64,000 bases of DNA from Gammaproteobacteria bacterium Ga0077536 (GCA_001464935.1 LNEL01000051.1:88959-152958); one strand, 5' to 3'. Positions 30,322 to 40,104 are shown, numbered from the stretch's first letter. Notes: generated from the letters alone by a model not told the origin. Made by a program: numbers and translations.

Positions 30322-30718
30322 CCGCGCCTCGCTGTAGATTCGAAGAGGCCGGCATTCTAACAGGGCGGTGGAAATCCTCAGTGATGCCCAGCAGTGTCGG
30401 TGCGAGTCGCACTGCGGCGCCCGGGTGCCCGACCCACCGCGTTGGTCGTTGAGCCGAGCCGCGGAGGCGAGCCCTTTATTCCGCCTTCCTCCTCCCCACC
30501 GGCGACCTGCCTGAAGACCCGCGTCCGACGGCGCGACGTGACGAGGCCACCCCTGTGCGTCTGCGCCGCCGGGCGACATGCACGCGCCACGAGTCTTGCG
30601 TGGTCGCCGCGCCACGTTGACTTCGCCTGCGCCCTTGGTCAGGCTTCGGCGGCCGCGGGTGGGGCCCGGGCACTCAACCTCGCCATCGAAACCGCGCACC
30701 AGCATCGCGGAGGAGCGC
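30322..30718. other. Divergent intergenic region
   Basis: 397 bases between the YkvI-like gene (leftward) and the OFA transporter (rightward). Open frames run through it but lack domain character and ribosome sites. Only the strong GGAGGAG site directly before the transporter start stands out. No promoter, repeat or RNA was recognised. Confidence 0.45.
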
Positions 30719-32407
30719 ATGACCGGCCTCTTGTCCAAGGAACGCATCGTCGCGAGCCCCGGTTTCAACCGCTGGCTGATCGCACCCGCCGCGCTCGGCA
30801 TCCACCTGTGCATCGGCTCGGTCTATGCGTGGAGCCTGTTCAATCCTGCGCTCGTCAAACGGATCGGCATCGTCACCAGCGCCGCCGACGACTGGACGCT
30901 GAAGCAGGTCGTGTGGGTCTTCACGGTCGCGATCGTCTTTCTGGGCCTGTCGGCGGCGGTTGCCGGCAAATGGCTGGAAAAAGTCGGTCCGCGCATGGTC
31001 GGCGTGGTGGCCACCGGCTGCTGGGTCGGCGGCTTCGCGCTCGGCGGCAGCGGCATCCTCACCGGCCAGCTCTGGTTGCTGTATCTCGGCTACGGTGTCG
31101 TCGGCGGCTGTGGACTCGGGCTTGGCTATGTCTCGCCGGTCAGCACGCTGATCCGCTGGTTCCCGGATCGTCGCGGCATGGCGACCGGCATCGCGATCAT
31201 GGGTTTCGGCGGCGGCGCGATGCTCGCGCAACCGATGATCGACGGCTTCATCCGCTACTATCACGAGGTGCCGGAATATGTCGGCACGACGAACGACGTG
31301 GCGCTCATCACCGACGCGGGCCGGCGCTACGTGGAACTCGACGGCGCGCGCCGCGAAGTCGTCGTCGTCGGCCCGAACGACATCGCGGCGATGATCGAAC
31401 CGGGGCCCGAGGGCGTCTACCTCGTCGGCACCGGTTCGGTCGGCGTCGCCGAGACCTTCTTCACCTTGGGCGCCATCTATCTCGTCGTGATGCTGACGGC
31501 TGCCTTCCTGTATCGGGTGCCCCCGCCGGGCTGGTTGCCGGCCGGCTGGAGCCCGCCGCCCGAGGACGACGGCCATGGCCGCATGATCACGCGCCATCAT
31601 GTCGACATCGATGAAGCGCTGAAAACCCCGCAGTTCTATCAGCTGTGGATCGTGCTGTGCTTCAACGTGACCGCCGGCATCGGCGTGCTCGCGGTCGCCA
31701 AGACCATGATGACGGAGATCTTCGGCACCACGCTGCCCGACATCGTCGATCTGCAGTTCGCGGCGACCTACGTGCTGATGATCAGCCTCTTCAACATGAT
31801 CGGCCGCTTCGTGTGGGCGAGCGCCTCGGATTACCTCGGCCGCAAGCGCACCTACTACCTCTTCTTCGGCCTCGGCATCGTGCTGTACTGTTCGATACCG
31901 TATTTTGCGCACGCCGTCAGCGTCACGCCGTCGGTGCTGTGGCTCGTGCTGTTCTACGTCACGACGATGCTGATTTTCACGATGTACGGCGGGGGCTTTG
32001 CGACGATTCCGGCCTACCTCGCCGACCTGTTCGGCACGCGCTTCGTCGGCGGCATCCACGGCCGGCTGTTGACCGCGTGGAGCACGGCCGGCGTACTCGG
32101 CCCGCTGGCAATCACCTCGCTGCGCGAACACGCGACCACCCAGGCCATCGCGCGGCTCGTCCAGTCAATCGACACGGCGCGCTTCGAAGCGACTTTCGGG
32201 GCCAGCATCGGCGAACTCGATGGCCTCGTCGCGGCCAAGACGGTCACGATCGCCAAACTGATGGAAATCGCGCCGGCCGGCACCGTCGATCCGACGCCTT
32301 CGCTCTACAATACGACGATGTACCTGATGGCGGGCCTGCTGTTCGTCGCGCTAATCTCGAACGCGCTGATGCGGCCCGTCGACCCCAAGCATCACATGCC
32401 AGGCTGA
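30719..32407 (+). CDS. MFS transporter, oxalate/formate antiporter (OFA) family
   Basis: 562 residues from the ATG at 30719 with GGAGGAG upstream. Twelve-helix major facilitator: GIHLCIGSVYAWSLFNPAL (helix 1), GYGVVGGCGLGLGYVSPVSTLIRWFPDRRGMATGIAIMGFGGGA (helices 4-5, OFA-typical) and YGGGFATIPAYLADLFGTRFVGGIHGRLLTAWSTAGVLGP in the C-terminal half. It carries two extra soluble stretches, a ~90-residue loop after helix 6 and a ~60-residue loop before the last helix, common in proteobacterial OFA proteins. Likely carries small mono- or dicarboxylates. The next gene starts 22 bp downstream, so both probably form an operon. Confidence 0.87.
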   Translation: MTGLLSKERIVASPGFNRWLIAPAALGIHLCIGSVYAWSLFNPALVKRIGIVTSAADDWTLKQVVWVFTVAIVFLGLSAAVAGKWLEKVGPRMVGVVATGCWVGGFALGGSGILTGQLWLLYLGYGVVGGCGLGLGYVSPVSTLIRWFPDRRGMATGIAIMGFGGGAMLAQPMIDGFIRYYHEVPEYVGTTNDVALITDAGRRYVELDGARREVVVVGPNDIAAMIEPGPEGVYLVGTGSVGVAETFFTLGAIYLVVMLTAAFLYRVPPPGWLPAGWSPPPEDDGHGRMITRHHVDIDEALKTPQFYQLWIVLCFNVTAGIGVLAVAKTMMTEIFGTTLPDIVDLQFAATYVLMISLFNMIGRFVWASASDYLGRKRTYYLFFGLGIVLYCSIPYFAHAVSVTPSVLWLVLFYVTTMLIFTMYGGGFATIPAYLADLFGTRFVGGIHGRLLTAWSTAGVLGPLAITSLREHATTQAIARLVQSIDTARFEATFGASIGELDGLVAAKTVTIAKLMEIAPAGTVDPTPSLYNTTMYLMAGLLFVALISNALMRPVDPKHHMPG

Positions 32408-32429
32408 AGCGCCGGCACGGAGTAGCGAC

Positions 32430-33995
32430 ATGTTCATGAGTGCGGCCGAGTACCGGGAGTCGTTGCGGCAGTATCAGCCGCGGGTGTTCATCGACGGCGA
32501 TCGCATCGAGTCGGTCGCCGACGAGCCGCGGCTGCTGCCCGGCATCAACGCCCTCGGTGTCACCTACGAGTACGCCCTCGACCCGCAGCACGCGGCCGTT
32601 GCGCGCGCCGTGGCGCACCAGAGCGGACGCGACGTGAACCGCTTCCTGCACATCACCCAGACCACGGACGACCTGCTCGCCAAGCTCGAATACGTGCGCC
32701 TGGTGTGCCAGGAAACGGGCTGTGCGATGCGTTACCTGTCGATGGACGGACTTAACGCGCTGTACCAGACCACGTTTCGTCTCGATGCCGAGGGCGGCAG
32801 CGACGCCCGCGACTACCACGCCCGGTTCCTCGCGTGGCTCGAGGAGGTGCAGGCAGGCGATCTGACGGTCGGCATCGCGATGACCGACGCAAAGGGCGAC
32901 CGCAGCCTGCGACCGCATCAGCAGCCGAACCCGGATGCCTACGTGCACGTCGTCGAGCGGCGCGCCGACGGCATCGTGATCTCGGGGACCAAGGCGATTG
33001 TGACCTCGGCGCCATACGTACATGAACTGATGGTGCTGCCCGGCCGCGCGATGACCGCGGCCGACGCGGCGTTCGCCGTGGCCTGTGCGGTACCGATCGA
33101 CGCGCCCGGCCTGACCATCATCGCGCGCCCTGCCGGCCGCCCCGGCGAAGCGCGCGCGCTGTTCAGCGCCCGCTATGGCCAGACCACAGGCGTGTGCGTG
33201 TTCGATCGCGTGTTCGTGCCGTGGTCGCGCGTGTTCCTGTGTGGCGAACACGCGGACTCCGAGTTCCTGACGCGCTCCTATGCCACGCATCACCGGCACA
33301 CCTGTATCGCAGCGCGGGCCGGCTTCGGCGATCTGCTGATCGGCGCGGGCGCCCTGATCGTCGACGCCAACGGCCTGAATCCCGAACGTCACGGCCATCT
33401 GCGTGACGCGATGGTGGAACTCATCAAGATCGTCGAGGCCATCTACGCCTGCGGCGTCGCCGCCTCGGTGTACGCGACGCGCGATCCGGCCGGCAACCTC
33501 GAGCCCGAAGCGGTGTTCTCCAACATTGGCAAGCTGCTGCTCGCGACGCAGATCTACGACATGCACCGCCTGGCGCACCAGGTGTCGGGGGGGCTCATCG
33601 TCGCGCTGCCCGGCCCGGACGAGGATCACAACCCCGAGACGCGCGCCGATCTCGCGGCGGTGCTCAGCGGCCGCGCCGATTTCCCGTCGTCGCGGCGCGC
33701 GGAAGTCGCCCGCTTCATCGAAGACCTCACGGCCTCCGACGCGGCCGGCTGGATGTCGGTGATCAGCCTCCACGGCGGCGGTTCGCCGGAAGCGATGAAG
33801 CGGGAGATCTACCGGCGCTACCCGGTCTTCGAGCGCACACAGATGGTCACGAAACTGATCGAACGCGGCGTGCTGAACGACGGCGAGCCCGGACGCGCTG
33901 CGCAGCCGGGGCAGTGCTGCGACGACGGCTGCGTCGCACCCGATGCGGCCAAACCCATCAGCTTCGTGCCGCGCCGCGTGCCGGGACGCGACTGA
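32430..33995 (+). CDS. HpaB / 4-hydroxybutyryl-CoA dehydratase superfamily flavoprotein, lacking Fe-S ligands
   Basis: 521 residues with the acyl-CoA-dehydrogenase-like fold of the HpaB/AbfD superfamily. Whole-length resemblance to 4-hydroxybutyryl-CoA dehydratase is clear (AAEYRESLRQYQPRVF, INRF-like NRFLHITQTTDDL, AMTDAKGDRS, GGSPEAMKREI). Compared from memory with its [4Fe-4S] ligands, C98 and H288 match, but Y102 and A295 replace the other two Cys, so the cluster is probably absent. HpaB active-site Arg/Tyr are also not conserved. A Cys-rich tail (GQCCDDGC) is unusual. The substrate is unknown; the upstream transporter suggests a small organic acid or its CoA ester. Flavin monooxygenase, dehydrogenase or isomerase chemistry are all possible. 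Confidence 0.75.
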   Translation: MFMSAAEYRESLRQYQPRVFIDGDRIESVADEPRLLPGINALGVTYEYALDPQHAAVARAVAHQSGRDVNRFLHITQTTDDLLAKLEYVRLVCQETGCAMRYLSMDGLNALYQTTFRLDAEGGSDARDYHARFLAWLEEVQAGDLTVGIAMTDAKGDRSLRPHQQPNPDAYVHVVERRADGIVISGTKAIVTSAPYVHELMVLPGRAMTAADAAFAVACAVPIDAPGLTIIARPAGRPGEARALFSARYGQTTGVCVFDRVFVPWSRVFLCGEHADSEFLTRSYATHHRHTCIAARAGFGDLLIGAGALIVDANGLNPERHGHLRDAMVELIKIVEAIYACGVAASVYATRDPAGNLEPEAVFSNIGKLLLATQIYDMHRLAHQVSGGLIVALPGPDEDHNPETRADLAAVLSGRADFPSSRRAEVARFIEDLTASDAAGWMSVISLHGGGSPEAMKREIYRRYPVFERTQMVTKLIERGVLNDGEPGRAAQPGQCCDDGCVAPDAAKPISFVPRRVPGRD

Positions 33996-34001
33996 CGGCA
34001 C

Positions 34002-34901
34002 TCAGGCCCGGGCCGGCTCCCGGTTCAACAGCACGAGACCGACAATCACCAGCGCGCCCCCGGCGAGCAGCGCGACGCTCGCGTGCTCGTCGAGCACCAG
34101 CGCCGCCAGCGCCACGCCGAAGATCGGCACGAGGTTGATGTAGGCGCTGGCGCGCATCGCGCCCAGACGCTCGACTCCCTGGTAGTACCACAGGAAACCG
34201 AGCGCCGAATTGAAGCAGCCGACGAACAGGGTGATGCCCCAGGCCGCTTCGTCGCGCAACAGCGGTCCGAGCGCGTCGGCGTCGAGCGCGACGAACGGGA
34301 TCAGCAGCAGCGTGCCGGACAGCGACGCAAAATAAGTCACCACCAGCGGCGAATGACGCTCGAGCAGCGGTCGCCCGAGCACCGAATAGGCCGCCCAGCT
34401 CGCCGCACTCGCGAGCACCAGCCATTCACCGCGGCCTATCGCACCCTCGAACAGTTGAGCCGGCACACCGTCGGTCACCACCACTGCCGTCCCGAGGATG
34501 CCCACCAGCAGCCCGAGCAACGCGGCTCCCGCCGGCAGCCGCCGCCAGATCGCGATGTCGATCAGCGCCACCATCAGCGAGATGCTCGCGAAAATGACGT
34601 TGGCGCGATTCGCCTGCACATGTTCCATCGCGATCAGCACGAGCACGTTGTGCAGACAGATGCCGGTGAGGCCGAGGAGCAGGAACGCCGGCCAGTCGGC
34701 GCGCGGCACGGCGCGCGGCACGCCGGGCAGCAGGCGAATGACGCAATAGAGCACGGCGGTGGCGATGGCAAAGCGCCCGAACGCAAGCGCATAGGGCGCC
34801 TGATAGTCCGCGAGCATGCGGCCGAAGATCGGCGTCATCGCCCAGAACGTCGCCGCGGCGATCAACTTCAGATGAATGGCGCCGGCAGCGGGAGCGGACA
34901 T
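34002..34901 (-). CDS. DMT-superfamily (EamA) permease
   Basis: 299 residues with ten hydrophobic helices in two homologous EamA repeats. The first begins AAATFWAMTPIFGRMLADYQAPYALAFGRFAIATAVLY, the second ASAASWAAYSVLGRPLLERHSPLVVTYFASLSGT, the paired Trp/Arg wording typical of 10-TMS drug/metabolite exporters (RhaT/YdcZ/EamA group). It likely exports amino acids or metabolites across the inner membrane; the substrate cannot be read. It converges on the HpaB-like gene (stops 6 bp apart) and is divergent from the histidine-kinase-like gene. Confidence 0.88.
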   Translation of the reverse strand: MSAPAAGAIHLKLIAAATFWAMTPIFGRMLADYQAPYALAFGRFAIATAVLYCVIRLLPGVPRAVPRADWPAFLLLGLTGICLHNVLVLIAMEHVQANRANVIFASISLMVALIDIAIWRRLPAGAALLGLLVGILGTAVVVTDGVPAQLFEGAIGRGEWLVLASAASWAAYSVLGRPLLERHSPLVVTYFASLSGTLLLIPFVALDADALGPLLRDEAAWGITLFVGCFNSALGFLWYYQGVERLGAMRASAYINLVPIFGVALAALVLDEHASVALLAGGALVIVGLVLLNREPARA

Positions 34902-35030
34902 CGGGAAGCGGCATCGGGGAAACAGCGACTACGATAGCGTTTCGAACGACTAAAGTCCGCTGCCGGTGGGCCGATGAGGCTCAAGTAGCAAAAGGCGCGC
35001 GTCGCCCATCGCCCCCAACGGACATGCAGG

Positions 35031-36128
35031 ATGGCAGCTAATCCGGGCCCAGGCCCCCACAACCATGCGCTCGACTGGCGCGCCCATGCCGGCCCGACGG
35101 CACCCAGCGTGCCGTTCGATGTGCTACCCGGCGCGCAACTGGCGCTCGATCGCGAAGGCCGCATCATCGCGGTGACGACCGGCGCGGCGGCCATGTTCGG
35201 TCGCACGGTCGACGACTGCGCAGGACGCCTGCTGCATTTCCTGTTGCCGGCCCTGAACCTGTCCGATGTCGACGCGAATGTCGGGGAGACACCGGGCAAG
35301 CATCGCGCGGGCGAGTTGCTGACCTTGCGCTGGGAGGCCCGGCGTTACGATCCGACGAGCGGCATGCAGGTCATCCTGCTGACCAACCTCGAAGACACCC
35401 GCCATCTCGAACGCGATCTCGCCCGCGAAACGGCGGCCGTCGCGCGCCTGCAGCGTGAATTCGAGCGGTTCGCGTACGTCGCCTCGAACGACCTCCAGGA
35501 GCCGCTGCGGATGGTCGCGAGCTTCACCGAACTGTTGACCCGCCGTTATCGTGAGAATCTCGACGAACAGGGCCAGGAATTTCTGCAGCTCGCGCACGAC
35601 GGCGCGCGGCGCATGCGGACCTTGCTGAACGCATTGTTCGAATACTCGCGGCTCGGTGCCGAACCGGTCGCCACCCAGCAGCTCGATCTGACCCAGATTT
35701 ACAACGAAACGGTGCGTACCCTGAGTCTCGCGCTGAAGGACGCGGGCGGCGCGATCGTCGCAGCCCATCTGCCGCAGGTGACGGGCAACCGCGCGCACTT
35801 GCGCACCCTCTTCTATCACCTGCTCGGCAACAGCATCAAATTCCGCTCCCCGGATCGTCCCCTGCGCGTGGAGGTCACCGCGGTACGCGAGGCCTCGGCG
35901 TGGCGGCTGTGCTTTGCCGACAATGGCAGTGGCATTGCGGCCGAATATCGCACGCGGGTGCTTGCCATGTTCCAGCGTCTCCCGCGCGATCGGCGCCAGC
36001 CCGGCGCCGGCATGGGGCTGGCGCTGTGCCGCAAGATCTGCGAGTTGCACGGCGGCAGGATCGAAATCGAAGCGGGCATTAACCACGGCACGCGCGTCAT
36101 CGTCACCTGGCCCGACGCACCCCGCTGA
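35031..36128 (+). CDS. PAS - histidine-kinase-like protein lacking the phosphoacceptor His
   Basis: 365 residues. A PAS-like domain (about 35-125, ALDREGRIIAVTTGAAAMFGRTV) is joined by a short coil to a HisKA-like helix pair (about 140-205) and a HATPase_c domain (about 245-360). The H-box that normally reads SHDLQEPLR reads SNDLQEPLR (Asn153, codon AAC at 35487-35489). The ATP site looks intact: N-box FYHLLGNSIKF, G1 DNGSGIA, and G2 GAGMGLALCRKICELHGG. No membrane helix is predicted, so it is cytosolic. It may be a pseudokinase, may phosphorylate elsewhere, or may pair with another kinase. No receiver is adjacent on this strand. Confidence 0.83.
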   Translation: MAANPGPGPHNHALDWRAHAGPTAPSVPFDVLPGAQLALDREGRIIAVTTGAAAMFGRTVDDCAGRLLHFLLPALNLSDVDANVGETPGKHRAGELLTLRWEARRYDPTSGMQVILLTNLEDTRHLERDLARETAAVARLQREFERFAYVASNDLQEPLRMVASFTELLTRRYRENLDEQGQEFLQLAHDGARRMRTLLNALFEYSRLGAEPVATQQLDLTQIYNETVRTLSLALKDAGGAIVAAHLPQVTGNRAHLRTLFYHLLGNSIKFRSPDRPLRVEVTAVREASAWRLCFADNGSGIAAEYRTRVLAMFQRLPRDRRQPGAGMGLALCRKICELHGGRIEIEAGINHGTRVIVTWPDAPR

Positions 36129-36332
36129 CTGTTGCACGATCCGCGCGCTGCCGCGCCGCGGCTGCGGCCAGGGATTGAACGGGGGGAGATCGCACGGCGT
36201 CGCGGCAGACACCATTCAGGACAAGCACTGCTGTTGCGCGCGAGCAGTACCGCAAGCCTCATGCGCGGCCCGCGTCACCCCGGACGTCGGCCCTCGCAGC
36301 GCCGTGACAGGCGGCCCGCTGCCGCGGCCGCG

Positions 36333-39300
36333 TCAGGCGGCGGCAAGCGCCGCGTGGTGCATCAGCGTCGCGCAGAATCCGTCGAAGGCAGCCACGATGT
36401 CCGGCAGTGCATTCTTCATGTCGGTCGGACCCGCTCCTTCGCACTGACGGCACAACGAGCTCAGCAACACGGCGCCGAGATTACCGGCCGCACCTTTCAG
36501 CGCGTGGACCGCCTGGCGCGCGGCAGCCAGGTCGCCAGCGTCGAGATTGCGCGACAGACGCTCGAGTTGCAGTCTGCCGTCGCGTCGGAAACGTTCGCAC
36601 AGCGCCTCGTATTCAGCCGGTCCGAGCAGCGCAGACAACTCGTCGAGCTTGCGCCGGTCGACCGGCTCGAGTGCAGTCGCCACGCCGATGTGCAGCGGCC
36701 GCACGTGCGCGGGCGACGCGGGCGCATTGACCCATCGATGCAGCACACGCTCGAGATCGCTCAACAGCACGGGCTTTGCCAGGTAGTCGTCCATGCCATT
36801 CGCCAGGCATTTGTCGCGATCGGTGCTCGCGGCGTTGGCGGTCATCGCGATGATGCGCGGCCCTTCACCCGGCAGATAGCGTGCGCGGATCAGCGCCGTG
36901 GTCTCGAAGCCATCCATGCCCGGCATCTGGCAATCCATGCACACCACCTGGAACTCGGTACCGGTCAGCGCGTCGAGCGCCGCCCGCCCGGAATCCGCCA
37001 GGGTGGCCTTGATGCCGAGCTTGCCGAGCATGCCGGCCGCGACCTTCAGATTGGTGATCACATCGTCGACGACGAGCACCCGCAGATCGGCGAGCGCGCG
37101 CGGTGCCTCCGCACTGGCCACCCCGTTGACGGGCGCCGCCAGCGGCGGCGTCGTGGACAGCAGGTCCGACAGCGCGCGCAGCACGTGTGATTCACGCATC
37201 GGCCGGGTCACCAGCCCATGCACACCGAGCGCGCGCACATCGCCCGCCTCGGTGCGCCGGCCGAACGGCACCGTCGCCAGCAGTTTCAGATTGCGCAGGC
37301 CGGGTGCCGCGTGAATCGCAGCCAGCTCGCGCGCGCTGGCTGTCAGATCGTTGCCGACCGCGAACATCGCGACATCGAAGGCCTGCTCGTCGGTGTCGAG
37401 CGCAGGCAGTATTTCGCGCAGATCGCGCACGCAGGCGACACTGGCGCCGTGCGCACGCAACAGCTCTGCACCGGCCTCGGCCACGGCCGGATTGGCTTCC
37501 TGCAGCAGGATGCGACAGCCGGCGAGCGCAGGTGACTCGTCGGCGGTCACGGCCATCGGCAATGCTTCCAGCGGCAGTTCGAAGCTGAAGCGGCTGCCGA
37601 CGCCCGGCGTCGAGCTCAGCGCGAGTGTGCCTCCCATCAGCTCCACGAGCTGGCGGGTGATGCTCAGACCGAGACCGGTGCCGCCGAAGCGGCGCGTGGT
37701 CGCGCTGTCGGCCTGCTTGAACGGTTCGAATATGCGGCCCTGCTGCGACTCGGGAATCCCGATGCCGGTATCGCTGACCTCGAAGCGAATCCTGCCGCTG
37801 GCCACACCCGGGCGCACCGTCAGCGTAATCTGGCCGCGATCGGTGAACTTGACAGCGTTGCCGAGCAGGTTCAAGAGCACCTGACGCAGGCGCGCGGGAT
37901 CGGTATGGACCCGCCGCGACAGCTCGTGCGTGTAGCGCATGACGATATCGAGACCGCGTTGATGCGCACTTTCGGCGAGCATGTCGACGACATCCTCGGC
38001 CAGCGTATGCAGATCACACTCGATGTGTTCGAGCACGATGCCGCGCGCCTCGATCTTCGAGAAGTCGAGCACGTTGTTGATCAGATCGAACAGCGAGCGT
38101 CCGGATTTCATCGCCACCTCGACGAACTCGCGCTGTTCGTCGCTCAGCATCTCGCGCTCGAGCAGGGAGAGCATGCCCAACACACCGTTGAGCGGCGTGC
38201 GCAGCTCGTGACTCATGTTCGCCAGGAACTGTGACTTGACCCGGGCCGCCTGCACGGCTTCATCGCGCGCGGTGGCCAGTGCCTCTGTCGCCTCTCGCTC
38301 CGCGGTGATGTCCTGCTGCATGCCCGTCATGCGGCGTCCGCCGCCGCGCGCATCGCGCGCCACGAGCTGGCCGCGCGCACGGTACCAGCGGTAGCCGCTG
38401 CCCGCGGTCAGCATGCGGAACTCGGCCTCGTAGCTCGGCGTCCGGCCCGCGATGTGGTCGTCGAGACGCTGCACGATCATCGATGCATCGGCCGGATGGC
38501 ACAGCTCGAGCAGCGCCTTGACGTGCTGCACCGGCGTTGCGTTGTCGAGGCCGCTCAGCGCCGCGTAGCGCGAGTCGAACTCGAGCGCCCCGCTATCGCA
38601 GTCGTAATCCCACAGCGCAATGTCGCCGTTGGCGGCTGCAGCGGTGAAACGCTGCCGGTTTTCGCGCAGCGCCTCTTCGGCATTCTTCAGCGACGTGATG
38701 TCCGCCAGTGTCAGCACGAGTGCTTCGGCACCGTCGCCCGGCACCGCCGTCGCGGCGAGCAGAACGGAGGCCTTGGTGCCATCGCCGCACCTGAAAGCCA
38801 CTTCGCGCGGCTCGAACGCCGCGCCGTCGAGTGTCGCCCGCAGCGCCTCGGCGAGCGCCTCCTCGTCGTCGGCGACCAGTGAGGGCGCCGGCCGTCCCGC
38901 GAGTGCCGGCGGCGCGATGCGCAGAAGCGCATGGAGCCGGTCGTTGGCATTCACGGTTCGCAATGCCCGGTCGAGTCCCCATACGCCGTCATGAGTCGCC
39001 TCGACCAGGCGACGATAGCGCTCGTCGCTCGCGCGCATCTCGCCTTCCGCCTGGCGTCGCGCCGCCTCGTCCTCGAGCATCAACACATACTCGCGGCGTT
39101 CGCGCGACGGCGCCGGACAGCAATGCACGATGACCGGCTCCCGCTGACCCTGGCGGAGCATGACGGTCTCAGCGGACACGTTGGCGGCATCGGGGGCGGG
39201 CAGCGACCACTCCGGCAGGAGATCCACCAGCCGCGGCATGTGGCGCGGCCGATCGGCTGTACCGAGGAGCGCGATCGCGGCCGCGTTGACCCGCAACGGC

Positions 39301-40100
39301 CTCCCGCCGTCATCGCAGATCAGGGTGGCCACTGGCTGACACTCGAGCAACTGCGCCAACCACTGTTCACCACGCGCCGCTTCACGGCGTTCGGCGTCGA
39401 GCAGCTGCGCCTGGCTGGCCGCGGTCGCCTGCAGACGTGCCGACGCGGCAATCAGCGGCGCGAGCGGATCGTCGATGGCGGCGGCCTGCGTGACCTGCCC
39501 CGCCAGCGTCGAGTCCAGCGCCGCGAGCCCCGGCAGCAGATGAAGATAGAGTTGCCTGCGACACAGCGCGAGTGCACCGATCATCAGGCCCAGTGCGCCG
39601 GCGGTGAAGCCGAGCTGCCAGGCCACCAGTCGGCGCAGATCGGGGGCCGCATCGAGACGCAGCCAATAGCGCGCACTGCCGTCGCCGGCCAGCACGCCGT
39701 GGCGGGTCAGGTAGCGCCCGTCGAATCCGTCGACCATCGGCAGACGCGCCAGCGTGCCGGCTGCACTGTCCCTCAGCGCGGCACTGGACGCGGCCAGCAC
39801 CCGGTCGCCGCGCGGGTCGAGCAGCGCGACAGTCAACCCGCGGCCGACGCTGAGCAGCCTGTCGGATGAATCGAAGCCGGCGCCGGAGGACCGCTCGTCC
39901 GCGCGCAGCCGCTCGAGCGCGTCAGCAGCGCGCGACTCGAGGCCGGCCAGCAGGCGATGTTCGAGCAACTCCCCGAAGGCGAAACTGCCGAGCAGCACGA
40001 GCAGCGCGCCGAATACGATCAGCGGCAACAGGATCCGGCGCGTCAGCGCAGCCACCGCGGGGATGGCCGAGTCGAGCGACGTCGACTCGCTCACGGCCAT
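36333..40100 (-). CDS. Hybrid sensor histidine kinase (BarA-like, PAS-HK-REC-REC-HPt)
   Basis: 1255 residues, the largest gene here. Two membrane helices (about 17-40 and 178-200) enclose a ~135-residue periplasmic region. PAS-type domains follow (about 255-600); the HisKA site is H631 in NMSHELRTPLNGVLGML; HATPase_c spans about 740-860 (N-box LLNLLGNAVKF, G-boxes intact). The first receiver-like region (about 868-990) is degenerate: the acceptor Asp is replaced by Ala in FDVAMFAVG. The second receiver (about 1005-1130) is intact with D1056 in MDCQMPGMDG. The C-terminal HPt has H1199 in VHALKGAAG. The relay is H631 to D1056 to H1199. It starts 4 bp after the REC-PP2C gene, so it is likely in the same transcript. 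Confidence 0.92.
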   Translation of the reverse strand: MAVSESTSLDSAIPAVAALTRRILLPLIVFGALLVLLGSFAFGELLEHRLLAGLESRAADALERLRADERSSGAGFDSSDRLLSVGRGLTVALLDPRGDRVLAASSAALRDSAAGTLARLPMVDGFDGRYLTRHGVLAGDGSARYWLRLDAAPDLRRLVAWQLGFTAGALGLMIGALALCRRQLYLHLLPGLAALDSTLAGQVTQAAAIDDPLAPLIAASARLQATAASQAQLLDAERREAARGEQWLAQLLECQPVATLICDDGGRPLRVNAAAIALLGTADRPRHMPRLVDLLPEWSLPAPDAANVSAETVMLRQGQREPVIVHCCPAPSRERREYVLMLEDEAARRQAEGEMRASDERYRRLVEATHDGVWGLDRALRTVNANDRLHALLRIAPPALAGRPAPSLVADDEEALAEALRATLDGAAFEPREVAFRCGDGTKASVLLAATAVPGDGAEALVLTLADITSLKNAEEALRENRQRFTAAAANGDIALWDYDCDSGALEFDSRYAALSGLDNATPVQHVKALLELCHPADASMIVQRLDDHIAGRTPSYEAEFRMLTAGSGYRWYRARGQLVARDARGGGRRMTGMQQDITAEREATEALATARDEAVQAARVKSQFLANMSHELRTPLNGVLGMLSLLEREMLSDEQREFVEVAMKSGRSLFDLINNVLDFSKIEARGIVLEHIECDLHTLAEDVVDMLAESAHQRGLDIVMRYTHELSRRVHTDPARLRQVLLNLLGNAVKFTDRGQITLTVRPGVASGRIRFEVSDTGIGIPESQQGRIFEPFKQADSATTRRFGGTGLGLSITRQLVELMGGTLALSSTPGVGSRFSFELPLEALPMAVTADESPALAGCRILLQEANPAVAEAGAELLRAHGASVACVRDLREILPALDTDEQAFDVAMFAVGNDLTASARELAAIHAAPGLRNLKLLATVPFGRRTEAGDVRALGVHGLVTRPMRESHVLRALSDLLSTTPPLAAPVNGVASAEAPRALADLRVLVVDDVITNLKVAAGMLGKLGIKATLADSGRAALDALTGTEFQVVCMDCQMPGMDGFETTALIRARYLPGEGPRIIAMTANAASTDRDKCLANGMDDYLAKPVLLSDLERVLHRWVNAPASPAHVRPLHIGVATALEPVDRRKLDELSALLGPAEYEALCERFRRDGRLQLERLSRNLDAGDLAAARQAVHALKGAAGNLGAVLLSSLCRQCEGAGPTDMKNALPDIVAAFDGFCATLMHHAALAAA

Positions 40101-40104
40101 CGGC

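Noticed and set aside
30674..32131. 485-codon minus-strand open frame under the OFA transporter
   Set aside because: Antisense to a clear twelve-helix transporter; composition is that of a codon-position shadow.
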